Shown here in pieces: positions 55,449 through 64,000 of a stretch of DNA of 64,000 bases. The DNA comes from Perca fluviatilis. Lineage: Eukaryota > Chordata > Actinopteri > Perciformes > Percidae. Below the pieces are notes generated by a model. It saw only the letters and a program-made list of their open reading frames with translations. It did not search any database and was not told where the DNA came from. Both the position numbers and the translations under genes were made by a program. The first letter of the stretch is position 1. Each line of letters opens with the position of its first letter. The stretch is from positions 45,596,536-45,660,535 of the forward strand of contig NC_053114.1 in the NCBI RefSeq assembly GCF_010015445.1, in the 5' to 3' direction.

Positions 55449-57021
55449 ATGATGGCTGTTTGGTGTACTGCAGGGTGAGCGACAGGTTGTTGTGAAGTTT
55501 TTGAATGAGTTCTGTTAAGTAGTTGTACTTATGCTCTGTCTGCTTTTCAATAGGGCTTTGCTGCTTGTTTTGGTGACTGGTTTGAGTTACAGCTACCCTA
55601 TGAAGCAAGGTAAAGTATCATTGCTGTCTATATCTTAAAAGTAGTTTAATTGTTTAAGGCTCTCCTGATAACTTTCTCTTGGTGCAAACCCTGCTTCTGC
55701 TGGCTCTAACTGGATGTTTCTTTATGGATTTTTGGGGCTGCCTCTAAAATTGTCTCAAATCCAGCTCAGTCCAGTTTTCAGAATGCACCTCCAGGATATG
55801 CTCAAGGCTCTTCTGCAGGCCCTGCCTCTGAACAAGGTAACTAATGTTAATGTGACTTAAACTAGCTAAACTTGAGCGTCGGTCTCTACATGTCTGAACT
55901 GATGTGGGTAGTGAATGCCCATGTTTAGCATAAATTCATTGCCTTGAATTCTACTTGCTGTTATTGGGTGATAACTCAGAAAATATGGGAGTTTTCAAAG
56001 ACAACCAGTCCGCTGCGATCAAATGCAGCTTTATTTACAGTGAACAAACTCGTGACAACTGAGCATACAGACATGTCTGGGCAAGGGTGACCCGCATGCA
56101 CGTTATAATGGATCCTTTTGAAACTTTGTGCTCACACCGCCCAAGATATCTATTTCAGTGCAATGGTTTACCTTTGGCAGATGCTGCTGATAGATTCACA
56201 CATTCTAATACCTTCCTCTGGGTGAAGGTTGTCCCCAGACTAATCTTCTTCAAGATATGAAATGTAGGCTGAAATATCTAACCTCACTTCCTTCTGCTCC
56301 TAGGCATTTCCTGGGCTGTTGCACCTCCCAGTCCCTTTTCTGCTGGAGCATCCACAGGACTTAGCACTCAGCAGTTTGCCGCCAGTGGACCTGCCCCTCA
56401 ACCACTTGGCCTTAGCTTTGTGATCCGGCCTGACTATTTTCTTCCACAGTACCAGGCAGGGGAACTCTTCCAGGAACAGAAAAGCTTTGAGCAAGGCAAC
56501 TCTGAATCTGAGAACGAAGCGCAAGGTTCCATGCCACCACCTCGTTTTGTCTATGCTGCACAGCCTTCACAAGGCTTTAATGGAGGACCGGTGCCATCAG
56601 GCCTGGTCCCATATCCTTACCCTTCCTATGACTACATGTTCCTGAGTGGCCTGTATCCTCCAGGCACGTATACTTACACCAGCAACAGCTTTGAGCAGGG
56701 GAGGGACAGCTGGGAGGACGCTCACTACACCAAGGACAACTATCCCAGCACTCAGCAGGCCAAGAACATCCCTTCTAGACATCGCACAGTCAGGCAGGCG
56801 AGTATTGGGAGTGCTAGTCATGGTCTGAGTGGTGCAGCAACTGGACAACAGCAGCCCTACAGTGGAGTTGGTGTACAAGGGTCTTACTCTCAGCTGGGTC
56901 GACACCGCCGGGCAGCGCCAAGAGCATTCATGCAAAAGGTACCGTTCTGTGCTTCAGTTAGCAGGATATTTTCAGAGTTTGAGATTAACAGGTTTCCTTT
57001 TCTGTCTTTCAGGTTGGCTAA
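55449..57021 (+). CDS. secreted Pro/Tyr/Gln-rich protein, tandem copy 4
   Basis: Exons 55449-55474, 55554-55609, 55765-55836, 56304-56938 and 57013-57021; 265 codons, open, GT-AG throughout. Differences include LVLVTGLSYS in the signal peptide, YPMKQ, NAPPGYAQG in exon 3, and SGLYPPG, EDAHYTKD and SRHRTVRQ in exon 4. The RHRR site and MQKVG end are as in copy 1. Intron 2 carries a small local duplication near 55750-55762 (AAATTGTCTCAAATCCAG). Cysteine-free after the signal peptide, probably unstructured. Family not recognised. Confidence 0.85.
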
Positions 57022-57042
57022 AGGTGACTCTGAAGTATTGTC

Positions 57043-57048
57043 AATAAA
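57043..57048 (+). promoter_or_regulatory. polyadenylation signal, copy 4
   Basis: AATAAA 22 bp after the stop codon, as in the other copies. Confidence 0.8.
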
Positions 57049-57840
57049 GAGTAACTTTTATGTTTGCCTTGGTTTTCAATTTTTACTCACAAGATGCAAT
57101 ACTCATGTAGCCAAAGGTCTAACTGGGTGCAGGGTTTATTGACAGTCAATATTAATGGTCCAGAATGTGATAGAAATTTACACTCTAGTCATTGAACTGT
57201 CACCAATAACTGCCTACATTATGCTATGATCCAAATAATTCAGTCTGCTGCTGAACCCAGTTCCGTCATGACCCCTTGAAGGTTGATGGCACACTGTCTG
57301 TACGGTAAAAGCTAAGCTAGTACCACTGTAGCCTAGTGTAAATGCTGGAAACTATCTGCTAACCTGGCAACACATCTGCACTAAAGTTCACTGAAAGGTC
57401 TTTTCTGTTTTGCATAATCTAAACAGACTTGGAAGCAGTTCTTTAAAATTGATCACTAGTGGAAAAACTGTTCGGTTTGTCCAGCACAACTTAATTTTAG
57501 TTTCCATTTTTCAATTTCACAATTTACTGTGAAAGTATAACACTATCAGGGCTTTCTTTTAAAAAAAAAAAAAAAACTGTCTTGGATTTGTGTTTATATA
57601 AAATCATGAATTGGTAATCAGTTGAACTAGTAATTTTAAGAAAATGACAGGATTGCCTCAAATCTCAAATTGGGCCAAGTAAGACTAAACTTATATTTGA
57701 CAAAAGGAATTTCTAACATTTGGCTACTGCTGAATGTTCGGTGAGACTACAACATGAAGAAAAACTCTAGAATAACAAGGAACAAAAACCCAAGGATTAT
57801 AATGCTTAGTGTAACAGATGTGAAGAGAGACAACCTCAGC

Positions 57841-57846
<6 letters not shown>
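57049..57846. other. duplicated downstream flank, copy 4
   Basis: Non-coding, related to the copy 2 and copy 3 flanks but more diverged and interrupted at 57848 by a T-tract insertion. The flank resumes after 58280. Confidence 0.7.
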
Positions 57847-57847
<1 letters not shown>

Positions 57848-57874
<27 letters not shown>

Positions 57875-58279
57875 CAAGATTTATTTTCTGCAGCAGACAA
57901 TACAACATTAATTGGCTTCTGGTCTGTTTCCTTCTATCTGCTCCTAAACATTAAATAACAGAATTTACACCATGAAACTGGACCGCTGAGCCTCCCTTAT
58001 TTACACTGCACAGAAATGGCACAAAAATGGTGCTTTAAAAGAGTTAAAGCATGATTAAAACTTATATTAAAGCATACAATGGCACTAAACTGCTTAGTTA
58101 ATATTGTATTAGCTTAGAGGCACTAAGTAGTGAAGGGTGACAACACAATTTTCAAAGAAAACAAAATAGCACAGCAGCATTTTACACACAAACTACCTCA
58201 GCAATACAATACGGTGTTATGAGAAGGCTGAAGCAACGGCAACTGAGGTACAATAGAGGTGCAATGAGCAACATCTCAG
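57848..58279 (-). pseudogene. probable retrocopy of an mRNA 3' end
   Basis: On the minus strand the segment ends CTGCAGAAAATAAATCTTG then about 30 A: a polyA signal (AATAAA) at the normal distance from a poly(A) tail. CTCAGCTG occurs on both sides (about 57837 and 58274) as a possible target duplication. No coding frame, so it would be a 3' UTR fragment of an unidentified transcript. Confidence 0.55.
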
Positions 58280-58879
58280 CTGGAAACGATAGCATTTGAT
58301 AAACTCAAGATAAAATTCACAAATATACAAATCATTAAATGATTAAAATATGATTACAATTAAATTAAACAAATTGGAATTAAAGTGCATGTTTAACTCC
58401 ATTACAATTAATGTCGCAATGTGCAACATAAACTTAGAAGAAAATGTAAAGGCCCGTTGAAGGAAGGAGGTTTAACAAATGGAGGCTAACCCTGAACTCT
58501 GAGTTGATATACCCTGAGGTGGGAAAGTCAGTTTTCGTTTCCAGAACAGCTGATTTGAGTTGGTTCAAATCAACTCAGAGTGGGTTGACTCCCAAGTTAA
58601 ACACGTGCACCACCTCCATTTAAAAAGGCAGCATGGATGGAGCCGTGATACTAGGATTCACCATGGCAACAACCACAAATCGGTCATCATGCACACATAC
58701 AGTGAGTTTGAACATATATCTTGATTAAAAAAAAAAGCATCATGGCTGCTGCTGCAAAAGAGATTTGGCATGGGAGAAAAATGCTGCTAGACTCAATGTG
58801 TATGTTCCAATATAGTGTATTAATTTGATATTTAATCACAAGTATACTACTGGTGAAAACTGTTTTTCAAAAAAACTGT
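58280..58879. other. downstream flank of copy 4, continued
   Basis: AT-rich, then sequence shared with copies 2 and 3 (GTGGGTTGACTCCCAAGTTA, CACCACCTCCATTTAAAAAG). No exon seen. Confidence 0.7.
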
Positions 58880-59254
58880 ACCTGTTTACACGTACATGGT
58901 TAATTTTACAAACACATATGTCCCTTCGTTTACACACAAATGGAAAATTCTCCCCAGAAACCGAGTCTTTCTAAAACCTCCGGCCAGAGTGGAGATTTTT
59001 GAGATCTTCGTTTGCACGTAAACTCAGACAAACGGAGGTTTAGACAGCCGAGAGAGAGAGAGAAAGAGGAAGTGATTGGTTGCTGTTGTTGCTATTTTCT
59101 GGCTTCTGATTGGCTAACGTGGGCTTGAGCTTCTCGTTATCACCGCCACCTACAGGGGTATATATATATATATATATAAATGAACACTTTTCTGAAATCT
59201 GACAGCTGTGCACGATGTTTATTTTTGAAAACCGTCACGTTTCACTAGGACAGC

Positions 59255-59345
59255 AACCCAAAAGTAAGTAAGTAAGTAAGTAAAATTTATTTATAAAGCG
59301 CTTTTCACAGATAAAATCACAAAGTGCTGTACAAAAGAATAGGTA
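59255..59345. mobile_element. retroelement tail with (AAGT)n
   Basis: AAGTAAGTAAGTAAGTAAGT followed by ATTTATTTATAAAGCGCTTT and CACAAAGTGCTGTACA, a pattern common at ends of fish LINE/SINE copies. Orientation and family uncertain. Confidence 0.45.
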
Positions 59346-59726
59346 ACACAAACAATATAAAATGTATATACATATGTAAAATTAAAGTGACACTAGTGAA
59401 AAGCAGACGAGGACAAGGTGAGTAGAATGAGCAAAAAGGTGAGTCTTTATTAGGCTTTGTACGTGGAAGCAGGTGAGTCCAGCGAGTGAGGCAGTGGTGG
59501 AAGTGGGTCGGCTGACCGGTACGTGCAGGTCCGGTAATGATGGTGAAGTAGACAGCCCGGCAGAGGTGGAGAGAATTTCCCAGGTCCCAAAACTGCAGTC
59601 AGAGGAACAGGCAGATTAGTAATGGCGCGACGTCCCAAAAAAAACAGCAGAACAAAAACTTACTAACTGATACTCAAGCAAACCGTTGAGGCCAACAATC
59701 CTGCAGAGAATGGATGTCAGGTCACA
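59346..59726. other. no gene seen; possible repeat segment
   Basis: GGTGAGTCTTTATTAGGCTT and nearby words recall the segment at 62150 (GTGTTTATTAGGCGTAAATA), suggesting related dispersed repeats. Not classified. Confidence 0.35.
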
Positions 59727-60572
59727 GCTTAAAGGAACATGCCGACTTATTGGGACTTTAGCTTATTCCCCGTACCCCCCAGAGTTAGATAAGTCCATAC
59801 AGACCCTTCTCATCTCAGTGCGTGCTGTAACGCTGTCTGACGCCCCCAGCATTAGCTTAGCCTAGCACAGATCCTGCAGGTAACTGGTTCCAACTAGCCT
59901 ACTGCTCCGAATAAGTGACAAAATAACACCAACATGGTCCTATTTCCGTGTTGTTATTTGTAGAGTCACAGAGTGAACAAATAACAAGGTCACATGACAC
60001 ACAGCCAGCTTCTAACCGTAAACAAACCGCAGGAACTATATTCTCAGAAAGGCGAAGCTGCTCTGGGCTTCTCAGGTGCTGCAAGCATATCACTCCGCCC
60101 AAGTAGCAGAAGTAGCAGTGCTTCGCCTTTCTGAGAATATAGTTCCCAGTTTATATATGGTTAGAAGAAGGCATGTTACGTTGTTATTTGTACATGCTGT
60201 GACTCTACAAATCACAACATGGAAATAGGAACATGTTGGTGTTATTTTTGTTACTTATTCGGAGCAGTAGGCTAGTTGGAACCACTTACTTCCAGGATCT
60301 GTGCTAGGCTAAGCTAATGCTGGAGCCGTCAGACAGTGTTACAGCACACACTGAGATCAGAAGGGTGTGTATGGACTAGTCTAACTCTGGGGGTTACTGT
60401 GAGAAGGGTATGTATGGACTAGTCTAACTCTGGGGGTTACTGTGAGAAGGGTATGTATGGACTAGTCTAACTCTGGGGGTTACTGTGAGAAGGGTATGTA
60501 TGGACTAGTCTAACTCTGGGGGTTACGGTGAATAAGATAAAGTCCCAATAAGTCAGCGTGTTCCTTTTAAAT
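59727..60572. mobile_element. third TTAA-type inverted-repeat element
   Basis: Left TTAAAGGAACATGCCGACTT, right complement of AAGTCAGCGTGTTCCTTTTA; then GGGACTTTAGCTTATTC mirrored by GAATAAGATAAAGTCCC. The inner arms are also inverted (CCTTTCTGAGAATATAGTTC). No open frame. Confidence 0.7.
60362..60535. repeat. 43-bp tandem repeat, four units
   Basis: Unit GAGAAGGGTATGTATGGACT plus AGTCTAACTCTGGGGGTTAC plus TGT, in one arm of the surrounding element only. Confidence 0.9.
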
Positions 60573-60797
60573 GGTGGAGAGGTGATGATCAGGGCCAGGT
60601 GTGCAGATTACAGATGAGACACAGGTGTGAGCGGTTGCAGAGCCTCCAGCCTTGCTTCGTTTCCTGGCAACCAGAAAGGTTGCGTTCAGGAACTCACAGA
60701 AAACAGACTCGCAGGCAGAAAACACAGGAGCAGAGGCAGAGCATGACCTCAGGGGGCCAGAGAGGTTGAAATGTCCGTTTGTGAAAATAGCCGCCAC

Positions 60798-60798
<1 letters not shown>

Positions 60799-60885
<87 letters not shown>

Positions 60886-60897
60886 GCATGTACATGC

Positions 60898-60969
<72 letters not shown>

Positions 60970-61026
60970 TAAATGCATGTACGTGCTATATGTGTGTGTG
61001 TGTGTGTTCTAAATGCATGTGTGTGC

Positions 61027-61100
<74 letters not shown>
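60799..61100. repeat. three (TG)n tracts with TAAATGCATGTACATGC spacers
   Basis: Three TG runs separated by spacer copies (60881-60905, 60969-60990, 61010-61030) containing AAATGCATGT and TGCTATAT. The spacer has been duplicated along with the TG. Confidence 0.95.
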
Positions 61101-61105
<5 letters not shown>

Positions 61106-61149
61106 AGTCCCAGAAGTCAGCACTGATTGGTTGATCTTTCTGACACACA

Positions 61150-61234
61150 CAGTTTGCTCCCTCCCATCTTCCCTCGCGTCCTCCCATCTAACCTCTCTCT
61201 CTTCCATCCTCCCTCCCTCCCATTCAACCATCCT

Positions 61235-61271
<37 letters not shown>

Positions 61272-61510
61272 CCTCCATACTCCTGATACCAAGTTGGGAA
61301 AAACATAATCTTGTCCTCTTGCTGTGTCCAGCTTTAAGAGGGGGAGAGAGGGAGAGAGAGGTTCCTTCACCTCTGGCTGTCTGAAGGTCTGACTGATGGT
61401 TCATATTTACTGTATCTGTAACTCTCTCACACAACCCCCATCTCTCTCTCCCTCCCTCCCTCTCCCTCTCCCTCCCTCTCCCTCTCTCTCTCCTCTCTGA
61501 GTCCAAACTC
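61150..61510. repeat. pyrimidine-rich low complexity
   Basis: CCTCCCTCCC and CTCTCTCT runs around a short unique segment (61290-61430). Frames here are compositional artefacts. Confidence 0.85.
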
Positions 61511-62095
61511 TCCCTTTCGCTGTCCAAAACGCCTCTGAACTCCTCCAAGCCTCCCCTGGTCCTCGGCCCACGCAGATCAGAGCTGGCAGCTCCGATCGCT
61601 GCGGGAGCGTCCTGCCTCAGCTCCAGCTTTCTTTACTTTCTATCTTCTGTCGAACTGTATTTACTCCTTGGGGGTTTGATGATAAACAGCCGTCCGGCGC
61701 TATCTGCTCTGCAGGGAGGAGGCCGAGAGGCGAGGGAGGGGCGGGCGGCCTCCACTCGCTGACTCCGGGATTAGTTCTTTAGGTTTATTTTTTCAGTTTT
61801 AGGGAAATGCAAAGTTCACTTAATCACTTTGAAGATCTGTGAAGTGAAATAAAACAGCTCTCCGCAGCAAAACGTATTACTTCCAGCTCCAAACATTGAC
61901 GTTATGACCTCATGTTGTAATCCTGTTTTAGTTGTAGACTAACCTCAGATTTTCTGAATTTATTTTGTCCAGTTATTTTAATTAAACTCAACTTTTAATG
62001 CCAATGCCTGTATTCATTCGGTGATGTGCTGCCGTGAGTCTACGGGCCCTATTTTGCCGATCTAAGGTGCGTTTAGGGCGTGTCCAAATCCACTT
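61511..62095. other. no gene seen; unique intergenic sequence
   Basis: Mixed GC-rich then AT-rich sequence. GGGCCCTATTTTGCCGATCT at about 62044 starts a segment resembling a common fish DNA repeat; its end was not found. Confidence 0.45.
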
Positions 62096-62640
62096 TTTGT
62101 TAAGGCTGTACATACGACCCAGAACACAGAGATACCACTCAGGACACAGATAAACAGTTCAAGTGTTTATTAGGCGTAAATACTCAGAGGAGATGAACGA
62201 TCGAGGCTGAGCTTGTAGTTTTCTGGGAACGGACTGAAGCTCGAGGGAACCGGGCAGTGGCAGATCCGAAGGAGGTCCACAGTAGAATCCAGGAGAAGCA
62301 GGTGGTTGTGTCTGAGTGGCGAGAGGCAGGCAGCACGGCAGGTAGGAAGCAGGTAACAGCGGGATCTGCACAGAGGAACTGAAGTTAGACAGAGCAAACA
62401 CTAAAATCACGAGAGCTGCTAGGAACACGAGCGGGAATACTGCGCCGAGTTACCACGTAGGAGTCTGTAATGATCTGGCGCTGAAGAGGTGAACAGCCCG
62501 GGTATAAATACAGCAGGTGTGAATCATGGAATGAGCATCGGCTGTGCCGGCAACAGAGCAGGGATGAATGAAAGAGGTGTGTTTTGGGCGTAACATGCAA
62601 TCAACCAATCAGAGATCATCTCCCATTCCCTTTAAAAGCC
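62096..62640. mobile_element. unclassified dispersed-repeat-like segment
   Basis: TGTTTATTAGGCGTAAATAC, then a GC-rich stretch of AGGCAGGCAGCACGGCAGG-type words and GGGTATAAATACAGCAGGTG. The style is that of a fish repeat family, but no termini were found. Confidence 0.35.
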
Positions 62641-62716
62641 AGGCGCGTTTGGACCTTGGAGCATTGCTGTTATGATGGAGGATTTACACTGTCATATTTT
62701 TATTAGTAATCTTCTG

Positions 62717-62717
<1 letters not shown>

Positions 62718-62772
<55 letters not shown>
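62718..62772. repeat. (TG)n microsatellite
   Basis: About 26 TG units, then GCGTGCCTGTGTGTG. Confidence 0.97.
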
Positions 62773-62776
<4 letters not shown>

Positions 62777-62959
62777 CCTGTGTGTGTAACAAGCATAGTG
62801 TGTGCGCACTGTGCACGAGCCTAGGAGCATTTTACTAATGCGCTGTTAAAATAACAATGAACTGCTGCGTTATTGACTTTAGACCAGGTTTTTGTTGGTC
62901 AATGGTGCGATCACTTCCACCCAGAATGCACCTGAACACACTTAACTGACATGCAGCAA

Positions 62960-63903
62960 ATACTACTCTCTACTGCTGTCTTTCTACATACTACTCTCTA
63001 CTGCTGTCTCTCTACATACTACTCTCTACTGCTGACTCTCTACATAATACTCTCTACTGTTGTCTCTCTACATACTAGTCTCTACTGCTGTCTCTCTACA
63101 TACTACTTTCTACTGCTGACTCTCTACATAATACTCTCTACTGTTGTCTCTCTACATACTAGTCTCTACTGCTGTCTCTCTACATAATACTCTCTACTGC
63201 TGTCTCTCTACATACTACTCTCTACTGCTGTCTCTCTTCATACTACTCTCTACTGTTGTCTCTCTACATACTCTCTACTGCTGTCTCTCTACATACTACT
63301 CTCTACTGTTGTCTCTCTACATACTACTCTCTACTGCTGTCTCTCTACATACTACTCTCTACTGCTGTCTCTCTACATACTACTCTCTACTGCTGTCTCT
63401 CTACATACTACTCTCTACTGTTGTCTCTCTACATACTACTCTCTACTGCTGTCTCTCTACATACTACTCTCTACTGCTGTCTCTCTACATACTACTCTCT
63501 ACTGTTGTCTCTCTACATACTACTCTCTACTGCTGTCTCTCTACATACTACTCTCTACTGCTGTCTCTCTACATAATACTCTCTACTGCTGTCTCTCTAC
63601 ATACTACTCTCTACTGCTGTCTCTCTACATACTACTCTCTACTGCATACTACTCTCTACTGCTGTCTCTCTACATACTACTCTCTACTGCTGTCTCTCTA
63701 CATACTACTCTCTACTGCTGTCTCTCTACATACTACTCTCTACTGCTGTCTCTCTACATACTACTCTCTACTGCTGTCTCTCTACATACTACTCTCTACT
63801 GCTGTCTCTCTACATACTACTCTCTACTGCATACTACTCTCTACTGCTGTCTCTCTACATACTACTCTCTACTGCTGTCTCTCTACATACTACTCTCTAC
63901 TGC
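62960..63903. repeat. 28-bp minisatellite, about 33 units
   Basis: Unit CTCTACTGCTGTCTCTCTAC plus ATACTACT (28 bp), with TTG, GACT and AATACT variants and at least two internally shortened units (about 63645 and 63830). The unit lacks stops in forward frames, so long Leu/Ser/Tyr frames are artefacts. Unrelated in sequence to the WDR59 array despite the same period. Confidence 0.96.
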
Positions 63904-64000
63904 ACACGTGAGTCTGTTTGATTTAAGGGATTCCCTAATTGGTGAATAAATGTTATTGTAATAAATATACTTCCCTCTTTCCTTCCCTTACTCCTCCCTT

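Larger units (their letters stand above)
58880..60797. mobile_element. Harbinger-like MITE copy 4, split by later insertions
   Basis: Left part 58880-59240 (GTTTACACGTACATGG to GACAGCTGTGCACGATGTTT). The right part resumes about 60758 (AGAGGTTGAAATGTCCGTTT, ATAGCCGCCACGCG). Between them lie about 1.5 kb of other elements. Confidence 0.6.

Noticed and set aside
63144..63911. 255-codon Leu/Ser/Tyr frame
   Set aside because: It is a 28-bp tandem array with no stop in its forward frames. The hydrophobic look is incidental.

Overview
The window looks like repeat-rich, non-coding-dominated chromosomal DNA of a teleost fish, probably a percomorph. The reasons are vertebrate-type split genes with GT-AG introns, a clearly recognisable WDR59 orthologue, a Rex3-type (RTE clade) retrotransposon, several Tc1/mariner elements with TA target sites, tRNA-derived SINEs, TTAA-flanked, hAT-like and Harbinger-like elements, and long (TG)n tracts. 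No bacterial-type operons, CRISPR arrays or confident tRNA/rRNA genes are visible.

Layout. (1) 1-9983: the 3' half of WDR59 on the minus strand. Five coding exons have exact GT-AG junctions and keep one continuous frame. A sixth exon end touches an assembly gap. The introns are filled with (TG)n/(CA)n tracts and a 4.1-kb array of 28-bp units. Each array unit carries a copy of the adjacent exon's own 5' splice site. (2) 9984-10483: a 500-N gap, beyond which no WDR59 N-terminal (WD40) exon appears anywhere. (3) 10484-14270: purine-rich low complexity, degenerate repeats and LINE remains. (4) 14270-28300 and 48650-60800: four paralogous copies of one five-exon gene, all on the plus strand (ATGs at 14486, 24129, 49406 and 55449). 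All are intact and all have the same CCAAT/TATA promoter, a signal peptide and a polyA signal right after the stop. They predict a 264-265 residue secreted protein with no cysteine in the mature part, rich in Pro, Tyr, Gln, Ser and Gly, and I do not recognise it. Each copy sits in a larger duplicated block with a Harbinger-like MITE downstream. (5) 28.3-40.3 kb, between copies 2 and 3: a segment bounded by AACCCA/TGGGTT-rich sequence. It contains a split SAM-domain gene (SAMD3-like) and, inside one of its introns, a C2H2-finger transposase-like ORF on the same strand. I read this as a candidate two-product DNA transposon. (6) 40.5-48.65 kb: a stack of nested transposons with visible target-site duplications. 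(7) 60.8-64 kb: simple repeats, pyrimidine-rich DNA and a second, unrelated 28-bp minisatellite.

How it fits together. WDR59 is a housekeeping gene (GATOR2, amino-acid signalling to mTORC1) whose introns have been taken over by repeats that directly abut its splice sites. The four-copy family is the most lineage-specific gene content. Its duplication predates several insertions, because copies lacking an insertion preserve the empty target site. The rest is largely transposon biology: paralogous empty sites and target duplications give the order of insertion at several places. All calls come from reading the sequence by eye; no database search was run.
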